Origin: Mycobacterium barrassiae
Lineage (GTDB): Bacteria > Actinomycetota > Actinomycetes > Mycobacteriales > Mycobacteriaceae
NCBI RefSeq assembly: GCF_025822765.1
Contig: NZ_JACKUK010000033.1
Coordinates: forward strand, 1-64,000
Length of the DNA stretch: 64,000 bases
Direction: 5' to 3'
Below are positions 1-7,768 of this stretch, in pieces. Numbering within the stretch: position 1 is the stretch's first letter; every line of letters begins with the position of its first letter. The notes under the pieces are model-generated. The model ran no database searches. It had not been told where the DNA came from and was given only the letters and a program-made list of their open reading frames with translations. The position numbers were made by a program, and so were the translations under genes.

Positions 1-81
1 GACGCCAGGCTCCCGCCCCTCAACACACGCACGCCAACTGCTACAACATCCAAACGCCCCCGCACGGGACGTAGACCCCCT

Positions 82-261
82 ATGGCCGCTGAAACACTTG
101 ACTCGACCTACAGCCAGCTAGTTCCTGATCTCGCCTGGACGTACGAGACGCCGCTGCCCGCGGTCGCGCCGATCGCCAATCTCATCGCGTTCTACAACGA
201 GAAGGTCGACATCACCGTCGATGGGGTGGAACTGGCCCGGCCCAGCACACATTTCAGCTAG
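82..261 (+). pseudogene. C-terminal fragment of a DUF427 family protein
   Basis: The reading frame ends in a DUF427-like stretch (LAWTYETPLP...LIAFYNEKVDITVDG). That is the usual C-terminal third of this small mycobacterial beta-fold family, whose function is unknown. An ATG at 82 gives only 59 residues, about half a normal family member. The frame stays open back to base 1, but bases 1-81 encode nothing resembling the family and are unusually C/A-rich and G-poor. The gene is therefore either 5'-truncated by a rearrangement or cut by a break at the window edge. It converges on and overlaps the PadR gene by 8 bases. Family assignment is by recognition of the sequence pattern. Confidence 0.5.
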
Positions 262-784
262 TGCCGGCGCGGCGGTCCATGGCATTGATGACCCAGCTCG
301 CCCATTCCGCCTTGCCCTTGCTCCAGCGCAACCCGTTCTCCAGCACGGCGTTGGCGAAGAAGTCGTCGTCACTGTCGGTCCACTCGTGGGAATCGCGGAT
401 CTGTTCGTAGTGTGCGAGGTCGCGCTCGGCGGTTTCCCGCATCCGCTCCATGTACTCGCGCTGTTGGCTGGGGGTGAGCTCGCCGAGCATCAGCACGCGG
501 AGCAGGGCCGCGTTGCGGATCGGCGGGTCCTCTTGCGGGGAGAGCATCCAGCGCTGCAACTCGGCACGCCCCTCGTCGGTGATCGCGTACTCCTTGCGAC
601 CCCGCGGTCCCAGGTTGGACACCTTGATGAGTCCTTCGGAGGCCATCTTGTTGAGTTCGCCGTAGAGCTGACTCTGAGTGGCCGGCCAGACCATGTCCAT
701 CGATAGCTGGAAGAGTTTCAGCAGGTCATAGCCGCTGGCGGGCTGTTCGGCGAGTAGTCCCAGCGCAGCGTGTCGCAAGCTCAT
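254..784 (-). CDS. PadR family transcriptional regulator
   Basis: This 176-residue protein has the PadR winged-helix domain at residues 1-75 (LRHAALGLLAEQPASGYDL, then the QLYGELNKMASEGL recognition region and the wing GRKEYAITDEG). A helical Vir-alpha-C-like dimerisation region follows at about 90-170. PadR proteins are usually repressors that respond to small ligands and control an adjacent gene. It is divergent from the membrane protein at 875, with 90 bases between the starts. That gap carries four 14-base-spaced GACATGTC-like repeats, which points to control of both genes. ATG 784 is the natural start because the HTH begins directly after it. Confidence 0.9.
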   Translation of the reverse strand: MSLRHAALGLLAEQPASGYDLLKLFQLSMDMVWPATQSQLYGELNKMASEGLIKVSNLGPRGRKEYAITDEGRAELQRWMLSPQEDPPIRNAALLRVLMLGELTPSQQREYMERMRETAERDLAHYEQIRDSHEWTDSDDDFFANAVLENGLRWSKGKAEWASWVINAMDRRAGTS

Positions 785-808
785 CCTCCGATCATAACCT
801 CCACCATT

Positions 809-858
809 GACATGTCGCTAACGACGTGTCATTCTCGACATGTCAAATATGGAGTGTC
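809..858. promoter_or_regulatory. 14-bp-period operator array in the PadR/membrane-protein divergent promoter
   Basis: Four octamers start at 809, 823, 837 and 851: GACATGTC, GACGTGTC, GACATGTC and GGAGTGTC, each exactly 14 bases apart. The first and third are perfect palindromes. The first two also form an inverted repeat, TGACATGTCG-N4-CGACGTGTCA. The array lies between the two divergent start codons and is a likely PadR operator; the regulator assignment is inferred from position. Confidence 0.65.
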
Positions 859-874
859 ATAGAAGGAACCTGTC

Positions 875-1702
875 ATGAACCAAGAAGTCCGCGACCTGCC
901 GCCCACTCGCCGTGGCCCCATGGGCGCCATCGACTCATTCCTCAAATCGCCATTCGCCGGCATCGCGCCGTGGGCGTTGTTGGCGGTCCTGTCCGGGCCG
1001 GGCCATTTCGCCCAGGCCGTGCTCGCTGCTGTCGGCCTCTCGGTGGCGGTACTACTGATCAGCCTGGGCCGCGGCATCAAGGTTCACGCGCTTGAAGTGT
1101 TCGGCCTGGTCTTCTTCGCCGGGCTGGCCGCGGTTGGAGTGTTCGCCAACGACAACGTGATTCGCTTTCTCGAGGTGTGGGCGGGGGAGCTGACCAATAT
1201 CTCGCTGGCCTGCTTCGCCTGGCTCACCCTGCTGGTCCGCAGACCGTTCACCATCGGCTACGCGAAAGACACCACGCCGCAGGAATACTGGGACAGCCCG
1301 CTGTTCAAGCGGACCAACAACGTGATCACGGCGGTCTGGGCGGGCGCCTTCACCTTCGCCGCGGCCGCTGGATTCGTCGGTGACTTCTTCCTCCATGACG
1401 CGGGGAATTTCTGGACCGGATGGATCCTGCAGCTGGTTGCGATCTTCTTCGCGATCTCCTTCAGCGAGTTCTACCCGGAATACGCCGCCGCCCGATTCGA
1501 TATTGCCAACGGGGAAGCTGCGCAACTGCCGTCGATACTGAAGGCCGTCGAGTGGTTGCCCACCTTTGTGACCGTCACAGGCATCGCGGGATTGATCACG
1601 GGTGCAATCGATTTCGGCGTCGGGATCGCTGTGATAGTGGCAGGCAGCGTGGCATCAGCCATGTTGGCCAAGGCCAACAGTTCGGCCCGGCAACAGGGGT
1701 GA
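875..1702 (+). CDS. Polytopic membrane protein of unknown function
   Basis: This 275-residue protein has about seven hydrophobic segments, for example APWALLAVLSGPGHF, AVGLSVAVLLISLG, VFGLVFFAGLAAVGVF and ISLACFAWLTLLV, with two more near the C-terminus. The central loop GYAKDTTPQEYWDSPLFKRTNNVITAVWAG faces a compartment and is the most distinctive soluble stretch. I do not recognise a named family. GAAGGA upstream of ATG 875 is a good ribosome site. It is divergent from the PadR gene, and the shared operator array suggests that it is the PadR target, perhaps a transporter or an envelope protein induced by a ligand. Confidence 0.75.
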   Translation: MNQEVRDLPPTRRGPMGAIDSFLKSPFAGIAPWALLAVLSGPGHFAQAVLAAVGLSVAVLLISLGRGIKVHALEVFGLVFFAGLAAVGVFANDNVIRFLEVWAGELTNISLACFAWLTLLVRRPFTIGYAKDTTPQEYWDSPLFKRTNNVITAVWAGAFTFAAAAGFVGDFFLHDAGNFWTGWILQLVAIFFAISFSEFYPEYAAARFDIANGEAAQLPSILKAVEWLPTFVTVTGIAGLITGAIDFGVGIAVIVAGSVASAMLAKANSSARQQG

Positions 1703-1714
1703 CGCATGACGGCT

Positions 1715-2158
1715 TCAGCCGATCTTCTGCAGCTGGAATGGGCTCTGGGTCACGACTCCGCCTGCGCACCCGTAGTTGGAGTCAGACGACAACACGCCGG
1801 CCAGCGTCGTCGGGTCGACCGCCATCGACACCACCGCAGGCTCGTAGTGCCCGTCTTCACAAGTGAGCCCGCCGGGCTTCGAGACGGTGAAGACCCAGCG
1901 CCCGCCGGACAGCGTGGTCGGAACCTGCCAGCCCTGGTTACTCGTGACTGTGCCGGTGCAACCGGCGGCGCCACACTTCGTCGCGAAGGTCCAGATGTTG
2001 TAGGGGTCCCCGTCGGCTGAGCCGTAGGTGCCGTTGAGCAGCGGTGGGTCGGCGACCGCGGGGGCTGCGAGCGCGAGTCCCGCGATCGCCGGCGCGGCGA
2101 CCGCAGTAGCCAGTGTGAGCAGGACGTTTGTCATAGTGATCCGAAATTTAACGGTCAT
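1715..2158 (-). CDS. Small secreted protein with Sec signal peptide
   Basis: The protein of about 147 residues begins MTVKFRITMTNVLLTLATA, followed by a hydrophobic core and the cleavage-like site AVA-DPP at about residue 38. A shorter start at 2134 (MTNVLL...) is equally possible. The mature part (NGTYGSADGDPYNIWTFATKCGAAGCTGTVTS...) has two cysteines in CGAAGC, followed by further cysteines at LTCEDG and YGCAGG, consistent with disulfides outside the cell. This resembles the many small mycobacterial secreted proteins of unknown function. It converges with the membrane gene upstream and is divergent from the serine hydrolase at 2307. Confidence 0.75.
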   Translation of the reverse strand: MTVKFRITMTNVLLTLATAVAAPAIAGLALAAPAVADPPLLNGTYGSADGDPYNIWTFATKCGAAGCTGTVTSNQGWQVPTTLSGGRWVFTVSKPGGLTCEDGHYEPAVVSMAVDPTTLAGVLSSDSNYGCAGGVVTQSPFQLQKIG

Positions 2159-2306
2159 GTCAGGCTGGCCCGCTTCGGCGAGACACGCGAATTCCGGTTT
2201 GTGTCCATCACGTCGCCGAATCGATATCTGCGGCTCGATCAATGCGGCACGCCGTGCGGATTTTGGGTTCACCACGCCCACGGTGGATCCGCTATATCGT
2301 GCGCGG

Positions 2307-3764
2307 ATGGTGCTTTCGGAGCCCCCCGCCGCCATTCCGGTCGGCGAGCACAGAGCGACCGATCTCGGTGCAGCGTTCGACGAACTCGACGCCAAGATCG
2401 AAGCGGGTATGAAGGCCTACGGAATACCGGGTGTCGCCGCCGCTGTCTGGGTGGGGGGCCGGGAACACGTAAAGGGCTACGGAGTCACCAATATCGACCA
2501 TCCGACCCCGGTGGACGGCGACACCGTCTTCCGGATCGGATCCACCACCAAGACGTTCACCGGAACAGTGCTGATGCGGTTGGTGGAGCAGGGCAAGGTT
2601 GACTTGGACGCACCTGTGCGCCGCTATCTTCCGGACTTCTCGGTCGCCGACCCTGCCGTCAGCGCCGCCGTCACCGTCCGCCAGCTGCTCAATCACACGT
2701 CGGGCTGGATGGGCGATGACGTCCAGGACTTCGGGCGGGGTGAGGACGCGGTCGCCCGCTACGTAGCGTCGATGACGCAGCTGCCGCAGGTGAGCGCGCC
2801 GGGATCCGTCTTCGCCTACAACAATGCAGCTCTGGTGGTGGCCGGCCGGATCATCGAGGTCGTCACAGACATGGCCTACGAAACCGCGGTGCAGAACCTG
2901 CTCCTCGATCCGCTGCAACTGAGCTCAAGCCGCTACTTCACCGACCAGATAATCGGATTGAACGTGGCGGCTGCGCACGATGTCGTTGACGGCAAACCGG
3001 TGGTCGATACCAGTTTCTGGGGCTTCCCGCGTAGCTGCAATCCCACCGGTGGACTGCTCTCGACCGCACGGGACCAGTTGCGCTACGCGCGGTTTCACCT
3101 CGACGACGGCACGGCCGATGACGGTTCCCGCGTGCTGACCCCAGAATCGTTGGTGGCCATGCGGTCCGGTCCGGGCGCCGGCGGAACGCTGCTCGTCGAA
3201 CTCACCGGCATGGGGGTGACCTGGATGCTGCGCCCCTCCGCAGAGGACGTGACGATCGTCCAACACGGTGGGTCCTGGGCGGGTCAGCACTCGGGGTTCC
3301 TCATGGTGCCCGAGCGCGACTTCGCCATGACCGTCCTCACCAACTCCCAGGGCGGAACCCATTTGCACAGTGACCTTTTCGCCGATGACTGGGCGCTGCG
3401 CCTTTTCCTCGGGATTTCGAACACACCCGCCGTACCCCAGCAGCTGGACGAGAGGGATCTGCAGGCTTACGCGGGGCGTTACGCCGTCGAGGACATCGCG
3501 GTATCGGGAGTCCGCGGGCGGACGATCATCGACTTCCGGGCCGGTGACGGCCAGCTCGACGGCACTGTGGTCACCGTCGATACCGACGGCCGTCCGGACG
3601 AGAAGTCCCGCACCCGAATCGGTCTCGTCTTCTACCGGCACGATTACGGCATCGATCTCGGGCCCGACGCCAAGCCCCTGAACACGCGCTCCGATTTCGT
3701 CCGCGGCCCAGACGGTGCGATCGCGTGGTTCCGCAGCCACGGCCGCCTGTTCCGGCGCTTGTAG
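2307..3764 (+). CDS. Serine beta-lactamase-like hydrolase (class C/esterase type)
   Basis: The 485-residue protein carries all three penicillin-binding/class C motifs: S79-T-T-K82, Y171-N-N173 and H320-G-G322. These place it in the serine beta-lactamase-related superfamily, whose members act as esterases, D-peptidases or lactamases. A C-terminal beta-rich domain follows from about residue 380, as in many mycobacterial relatives. No signal peptide is visible with the ATG at 2307, so it is probably cytoplasmic. The frame stays open upstream to 2028, but that stretch is antisense to the secreted protein and looks non-coding. It ends 10 bases before a strong bidirectional terminator. The substrate cannot be told from sequence. 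Confidence 0.88.
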   Translation: MVLSEPPAAIPVGEHRATDLGAAFDELDAKIEAGMKAYGIPGVAAAVWVGGREHVKGYGVTNIDHPTPVDGDTVFRIGSTTKTFTGTVLMRLVEQGKVDLDAPVRRYLPDFSVADPAVSAAVTVRQLLNHTSGWMGDDVQDFGRGEDAVARYVASMTQLPQVSAPGSVFAYNNAALVVAGRIIEVVTDMAYETAVQNLLLDPLQLSSSRYFTDQIIGLNVAAAHDVVDGKPVVDTSFWGFPRSCNPTGGLLSTARDQLRYARFHLDDGTADDGSRVLTPESLVAMRSGPGAGGTLLVELTGMGVTWMLRPSAEDVTIVQHGGSWAGQHSGFLMVPERDFAMTVLTNSQGGTHLHSDLFADDWALRLFLGISNTPAVPQQLDERDLQAYAGRYAVEDIAVSGVRGRTIIDFRAGDGQLDGTVVTVDTDGRPDEKSRTRIGLVFYRHDYGIDLGPDAKPLNTRSDFVRGPDGAIAWFRSHGRLFRRL

Positions 3765-3774
3765 AAGCAAAGGA

Positions 3775-3804
3775 CCAGCCCGATCGACGGATCGATCGGG
3801 CTGG
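3775..3804. terminator. Bidirectional hairpin terminator (copy 1)
   Basis: CCAGCCCGATC pairs perfectly with GATCGGGCTGG across an 8-base loop (GACGGATC). It sits between the convergent hydrolase and secreted His-rich gene. The same stem-loop recurs at 9896-9927. Confidence 0.8.
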
Positions 3805-3830
3805 GGCTCTTCGGCCGGAGCGCCGCTCGG

Positions 3831-4232
3831 TCAGCGCCTCCCGTGGCTGCGACCGCGGATGGGCTGGGGGACGAAGACGTTGGCGTCGGGGCGGTGGGCG
3901 TGGGGCAGTTCGTTGGAGCCCTTGTGTCCCTGGCCGTTGTGCTCACTGTGCGGGGCGGCACTGTATGGGAACGTGACGTGCAATTGAGTGGCCGCACTGC
4001 CCGGGGCGCGCACCCGCGCCACGTCTGGGCCCCTGGTCGCGGCCGCCAGCTCCTCGGCGACCGCGCGGGCGTCGTCGACGGCTTGGCCGGCGGTGCCTGC
4101 CATCGCGGTGCCGTCCACCGTGGTGCTGGCGTCGGCGTTGGCCGGTGTGGCGATGGCGATGAGGATTCCGCTGAGGGCGGCCAGGGCGAAGGTGATCAGG
4201 GCTGCGGTGGTGGCGATGCGGGTCTTGATCAT
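3831..4232 (-). CDS. Secreted His-rich protein, paralogue A
   Basis: This 133-residue protein has a signal peptide MIKTRIATTAALITFALAAL... ending at about NADA-STTVDG near residue 35. The mature part has an Ala-rich helical half (GTAGQAVDDARAVAEELAAA) and a His/Gly-rich end (HSEHNGQGHKGSNELPHAHRP). The clustered histidines suggest metal binding, but no family is recognised. It is about 6.1 kb from paralogue B, with an identical leader peptide and ribosome site (AAGGAACTCCG ahead of ATG 4232), so both are likely expressed in the same way. The 3' end abuts a strong terminator shared with the convergent hydrolase. Confidence 0.8.
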   Translation of the reverse strand: MIKTRIATTAALITFALAALSGILIAIATPANADASTTVDGTAMAGTAGQAVDDARAVAEELAAATRGPDVARVRAPGSAATQLHVTFPYSAAPHSEHNGQGHKGSNELPHAHRPDANVFVPQPIRGRSHGRR

Positions 4233-4383
4233 CGGAGTTCCTTTTCTCGTATAGAACCTCAATGCGCCGATGACGGCCTCAGGCCGGCCCCGGCACGGCT
4301 GGACAGGTACGACCGGAACCGACTGTCGGACAACCACTTGCGGCGTCGCCCGTGGGTTGCGGCTTTTCGCGACATCGCCATAA

Positions 4384-4410
4384 TTAGCACTTGATGGGTG
4401 AGAGTGCTAA
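4384..4410. promoter_or_regulatory. CIRCE element (HrcA operator)
   Basis: TTAGCACTT-N9-GAGTGCTAA matches the CIRCE consensus TTAGCACTC-N9-GAGTGCTAA at 17 of 18 positions with the correct 9-base spacer. It lies 30 bases before the GTG start of the glycosyltransferase. HrcA bound here would block the promoter, making the glycosyltransferase/debranching operon heat-inducible. Confidence 0.85.
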
Positions 4411-4439
4411 CGCTGCTTGCTTGGTGGGAAGGAGAGACT

Positions 4440-5636
4440 GTGAGCGGCACCGATTACGTGAAGAACGCCGGTTACGTAACGAATTCAGAGCTGGAACCCC
4501 TGCGCATCGCCCTCGTTGCGCCCCCGTATTTCGATGTGCCGCCCCTGGGATACGGCGGGACGGAAGCCGTCGTCGCTGATCTGGCCGACGCCCTGGTCGC
4601 CCGAGGCCACCGAGTGACCCTGATCGCTGCAGGTAAGCCGGGCACCGCCGCCCACTTCGTCCCGGTCTGGGACGACATCATGAGCGACCGCCTCGGTCAG
4701 CCCTATCCCGAGGTCATGCACGCGCTGAAGACGCGCCGGGCGATCGAAGACCTCGCGAACACCGACGGCCTCGACATCGTCCACGAACACACCATGGCCG
4801 GACCCCTCAATGCCGCGATCTACGCCGAACTCGGTCTGCCCACGGTCGTCACAGTGCACGGCCCGCTCGACGATGACCTGCTGCCCTTCTACCAGGCGCT
4901 CGGCAGCGATGCCGGACTGATCGCGATCAGTGACCGCCAGCGTGAACTGGCCCCCGACCTCAACTGGGTCGGCCGGGTGCACAACGCCCTGCGAATCGAG
5001 GACTGGCCGTTCCAGCAGGAGAAGCAGGACTATGCGCTGTTCCTCGGCCGCTATGCCCCCTACAAAGGAGCGCACCTTGCGTTGGAAGCGGCCCACCGCG
5101 CCGGCGTGCCGCTGGTGTTGGCGGGCAAGTGTGACGAACCGGCCGAGAAGGCCTACTTCGAGCAACAGGTCGCACCGCTGCTGACCGACTCCGACACGGT
5201 CTTCGGCGAAGCCGACGCCACCAGCAAGCGCCGCCTGCTGGCCAACGCCCGCTGCGTGCTGTTCCCCGTGCAGTGGGAGGAGCCGTTCGGAATGGTGATG
5301 ATCGAGGCCATGGCCTGTGGCACTCCGGTGGTCGCCCTGCGCGGCGGCGCCGTGCCGGAGGTGATCGACGACGGCGTCACCGGCATCATCTGCGACCATC
5401 CCGACGAACTGCCCGCCGCAACCGAAGCGTCCAGCGCCATCGATCCGGCCGCATGCCGGCACCACGTCGCATCGAATTTCACTGTGGCGCAGTTCGGTTC
5501 GGGGTATGAGCAGATCTACTACGAGGTGGCCGGTCGCCATCCGGCCCGCCGGTCCGCCTCCTGGTTGCGCCGCCGCACCGCCCCGGCGTCACCTGCCATC
5601 ACGAAGCCCGTCACGCGTTCGAAGGCGTCGGCATGA
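4440..5636 (+). CDS. GT4-type glycosyltransferase
   Basis: The 398-residue protein has the GT-B fold of family 4: an N-terminal Rossmann domain starting RIALVAPPYFDVPPLGYGGTE and a C-terminal domain with the nucleotide-sugar site EPFGMVMIEAMACGTPVVA at about residues 280-297. It would transfer a sugar from a nucleotide donor in the cytoplasm. GTG 4440 is chosen because AAGGAGAGACT lies just before it; an ATG 42 bases upstream falls within the CIRCE element. Its stop overlaps the start of the debranching-type hydrolase, so the two are translationally coupled and likely act on the same alpha-glucan or trehalose-related glycan. The acceptor is unknown. Confidence 0.88.
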   Translation: MSGTDYVKNAGYVTNSELEPLRIALVAPPYFDVPPLGYGGTEAVVADLADALVARGHRVTLIAAGKPGTAAHFVPVWDDIMSDRLGQPYPEVMHALKTRRAIEDLANTDGLDIVHEHTMAGPLNAAIYAELGLPTVVTVHGPLDDDLLPFYQALGSDAGLIAISDRQRELAPDLNWVGRVHNALRIEDWPFQQEKQDYALFLGRYAPYKGAHLALEAAHRAGVPLVLAGKCDEPAEKAYFEQQVAPLLTDSDTVFGEADATSKRRLLANARCVLFPVQWEEPFGMVMIEAMACGTPVVALRGGAVPEVIDDGVTGIICDHPDELPAATEASSAIDPAACRHHVASNFTVAQFGSGYEQIYYEVAGRHPARRSASWLRRRTAPASPAITKPVTRSKASA

Positions 5637-7753
5637 TCCCTGGCTCGGGTGTGCTCAACGCCGGCGAGCCGGCGCATGCGGCGGCGGGTGACACCGTCAC
5701 GCTGGTCGAGGGCGGCACGTTCTGCCTCTCCGACCGGCACGGGGACATCACCCCGGCTCGCTCCCATGGCCTGTTCTTCCGGGATGCGCGGATACTGTCG
5801 CGCTGGGAGCTGACCGTCGACGGTGTCACACCCGAGCCGCTGTCCGCGCAGACACCGGAAGCCTTTACCGGGCAGTTCGTCTCACGACGAGCTCCAGGAG
5901 CGGGCCGCGCCGACAGCACGCTGCTGCTGACCCGCGAGCGGTTGGTCGCCGACGGAATGCGGGAGATCGTCACCCTGCACAACCTGGACCGGGAGTCGAC
6001 CGTCGTCACCCTGGTGCTGCACGTCGACGGCGACTTCGCCGACTTGTTCGCCGTCAAGGAGGGCAGGGCCGTGGCCAGCAATGCCGAAATCGCGGTGATC
6101 GAAGGTGAATTGGTGCTGCGTGAGCGCAGCGAGTCGGTCCGCGGTGTGACGATCTCCGCGTCCGGCGACCCCATCGTCGCGGCGGGTGCTCTGACATGGC
6201 GGGTGGTCATCGAACCCCGTCAGCAGTGGCAGACGGAGATCGTCGCACAGCCGACATGGGGTAATCGCAAGCTGTCCACGCGCTTTCAGCGTGGGCAGCG
6301 CCCCGAGAGCAGCGGTCCCGGCCGCAAGATCGCGCGGTGGCGCAAGAGCTCGACCAACATCGACACCGACCTGCCCGCGCTCACCGCGGTGCTACGGCAG
6401 ACCGAAAGCGATATCGGTGCGCTGCTGATGCACGACGAGCGTCGGTCGGGACGCTCCTTCGTCGCAGCTGGTGCGCCGTGGTTCATGACATTGTTCGGCC
6501 GCGACAGCCTGCTCACCGCGTGGATGGCGTTGCCGTTGGAGGTCGCGCTGTCGCTGGGCACCCTTCAGCAGCTGGCGGAGACACAGGGCAGACGCGTCGA
6601 CCCGATCACCGAAGAGCAACCCGGCCGCATCATGCACGAGATCCGGCGCGGCCCCGACAGCGGCGATGTCCTCGGCGGCAACGTCTATTACGGCTCAATC
6701 GACGCCACGCCGCTGTTCGTCATGCTGCTTGCCGAGAGCTGGCGGTGGGGCGCCCCGAAGGACAAGATCGTTGCGCTGCTGCCGGCTGCCGACGCCGCGC
6801 TGCAGTGGGCGCGCGAGTACGGCGACCGCGACGGCGACGGCTTCATCGAGTACCAGCGGGCCACTGACCGAGGTCTGGTCAACCAGGGCTGGAAGGACAG
6901 CTTCGACGGCATCAACGATACTGCGGGCCGACTCGCCGGCCCGCCCATTGCGCTGTGCGAGGTGCAGGCGTATCACTACGCCGCGCTTCGGGCGCGCGCA
7001 GATCTCGCCGAGGGGTTCGGCGACAGCGCCACCGCAGGGCGACTTCGCGAGGAGTCAGAGTCCTTCCGCGACAGGTTCAGCCAGCGGTTCTGGCTGCCCG
7101 ACCGCGGCTACTACGCCGTCGCCCTCGACGGCGACAAGCGGGTCGTGGACGCGCTCACCAGCAACGTGGGGCACTGTCTGTGGGCCGGCATCGCCACCGA
7201 CGAACATGCCGCGTCGATCATCGAGCGCCTCGCCGACTCGACGATGGACACCGGCTTCGGGCTGCGAACGCTGGCCAGCGACATGGGTGCCTACAACCCG
7301 ATGAGCTACCACAACGGATCGGTCTGGCCGCACGACACCGCGATCGCGGTCGCGGGCCTGCTGCGGTACCGGCACCTGCCCGGCGCGGTGGAGCTCGCCG
7401 AACGCCTGGCCAACGGAATCATCGACGCCGCGGCCGCTTTCGGTGGTCGGCTGCCCGAGCTGTATTGCGGCTTTCCGCGCACACAGTTCGGTACTCCGCT
7501 GCCGTACCCGACGTCGTGTTCACCGCAGGCGTGGGCGAGCGCGGCGCCCCTGCTGTTGGTGCGTAGTTTCCTGGGATTGCAACTGGATGTACCGCATCGG
7601 CGGCTCAGCGTTTCACCGCGTCTGCCCAGTAACTGGGGGCGGATCACGTTGACCGACTTGACCTTCGGCGATACCACCGTCTGTATCGACGCAGAAGGTG
7701 AGTCCGCCAAGGTGACGGGTCTACCCGATACGTGGTCGTTGACCGTGGACTGA
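5633..7753 (+). CDS. Amylo-alpha-1,6-glucosidase / glycogen debranching-type enzyme
   Basis: The 706-residue protein has an N-terminal beta-rich debranching-enzyme domain (about 1-210) and a C-terminal (alpha/alpha)6 barrel. Barrel features include APWFMTLFGRDSLLTAW, GDRDGDGFIEY, NQGWKDSFDG and MSYHNGSVWPHDTA, typical of the GDE_C/glucoamylase-like family. Acidic residues in the NQGWKDS and PHDTA regions are the likely catalytic region. It should cleave alpha-glucosidic branch linkages in a cytoplasmic glucan. ATG 5633 overlaps the preceding TGA by 4 bases, so it shares the CIRCE-controlled transcript. Family is clear; substrate is inferred. Confidence 0.88.
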   Translation: MIPGSGVLNAGEPAHAAAGDTVTLVEGGTFCLSDRHGDITPARSHGLFFRDARILSRWELTVDGVTPEPLSAQTPEAFTGQFVSRRAPGAGRADSTLLLTRERLVADGMREIVTLHNLDRESTVVTLVLHVDGDFADLFAVKEGRAVASNAEIAVIEGELVLRERSESVRGVTISASGDPIVAAGALTWRVVIEPRQQWQTEIVAQPTWGNRKLSTRFQRGQRPESSGPGRKIARWRKSSTNIDTDLPALTAVLRQTESDIGALLMHDERRSGRSFVAAGAPWFMTLFGRDSLLTAWMALPLEVALSLGTLQQLAETQGRRVDPITEEQPGRIMHEIRRGPDSGDVLGGNVYYGSIDATPLFVMLLAESWRWGAPKDKIVALLPAADAALQWAREYGDRDGDGFIEYQRATDRGLVNQGWKDSFDGINDTAGRLAGPPIALCEVQAYHYAALRARADLAEGFGDSATAGRLREESESFRDRFSQRFWLPDRGYYAVALDGDKRVVDALTSNVGHCLWAGIATDEHAASIIERLADSTMDTGFGLRTLASDMGAYNPMSYHNGSVWPHDTAIAVAGLLRYRHLPGAVELAERLANGIIDAAAAFGGRLPELYCGFPRTQFGTPLPYPTSCSPQAWASAAPLLLVRSFLGLQLDVPHRRLSVSPRLPSNWGRITLTDLTFGDTTVCIDAEGESAKVTGLPDTWSLTVD

Positions 7754-7768
7754 CAGCGATTTCGGCGT

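Larger units (their letters stand above)
3775..4265. repeat. Dispersed module copy 1: terminator, secreted His-rich gene and its 5' region
   Basis: This segment pairs with 9896-10388. Three parts match: the terminator stem-loop, the 125 bases 4127-4251 (identical to 10237-10361) and a further 15 bases at 4251-4265 (identical to 10374-10388, after a 13-base insertion in copy 2). The middle of the gene has diverged but stays alignable. Confidence 0.85.

Noticed and set aside
2028-2306. N-terminal extension of the serine hydrolase
   Set aside because: It is antisense to a secreted-protein gene with a clear signal peptide; ATG 2307 gives the normal family start.
4398-4439. Upstream ATG for the glycosyltransferase
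   Set aside because: It lies inside the CIRCE element and has no ribosome site, while AAGGAG precedes GTG 4440.
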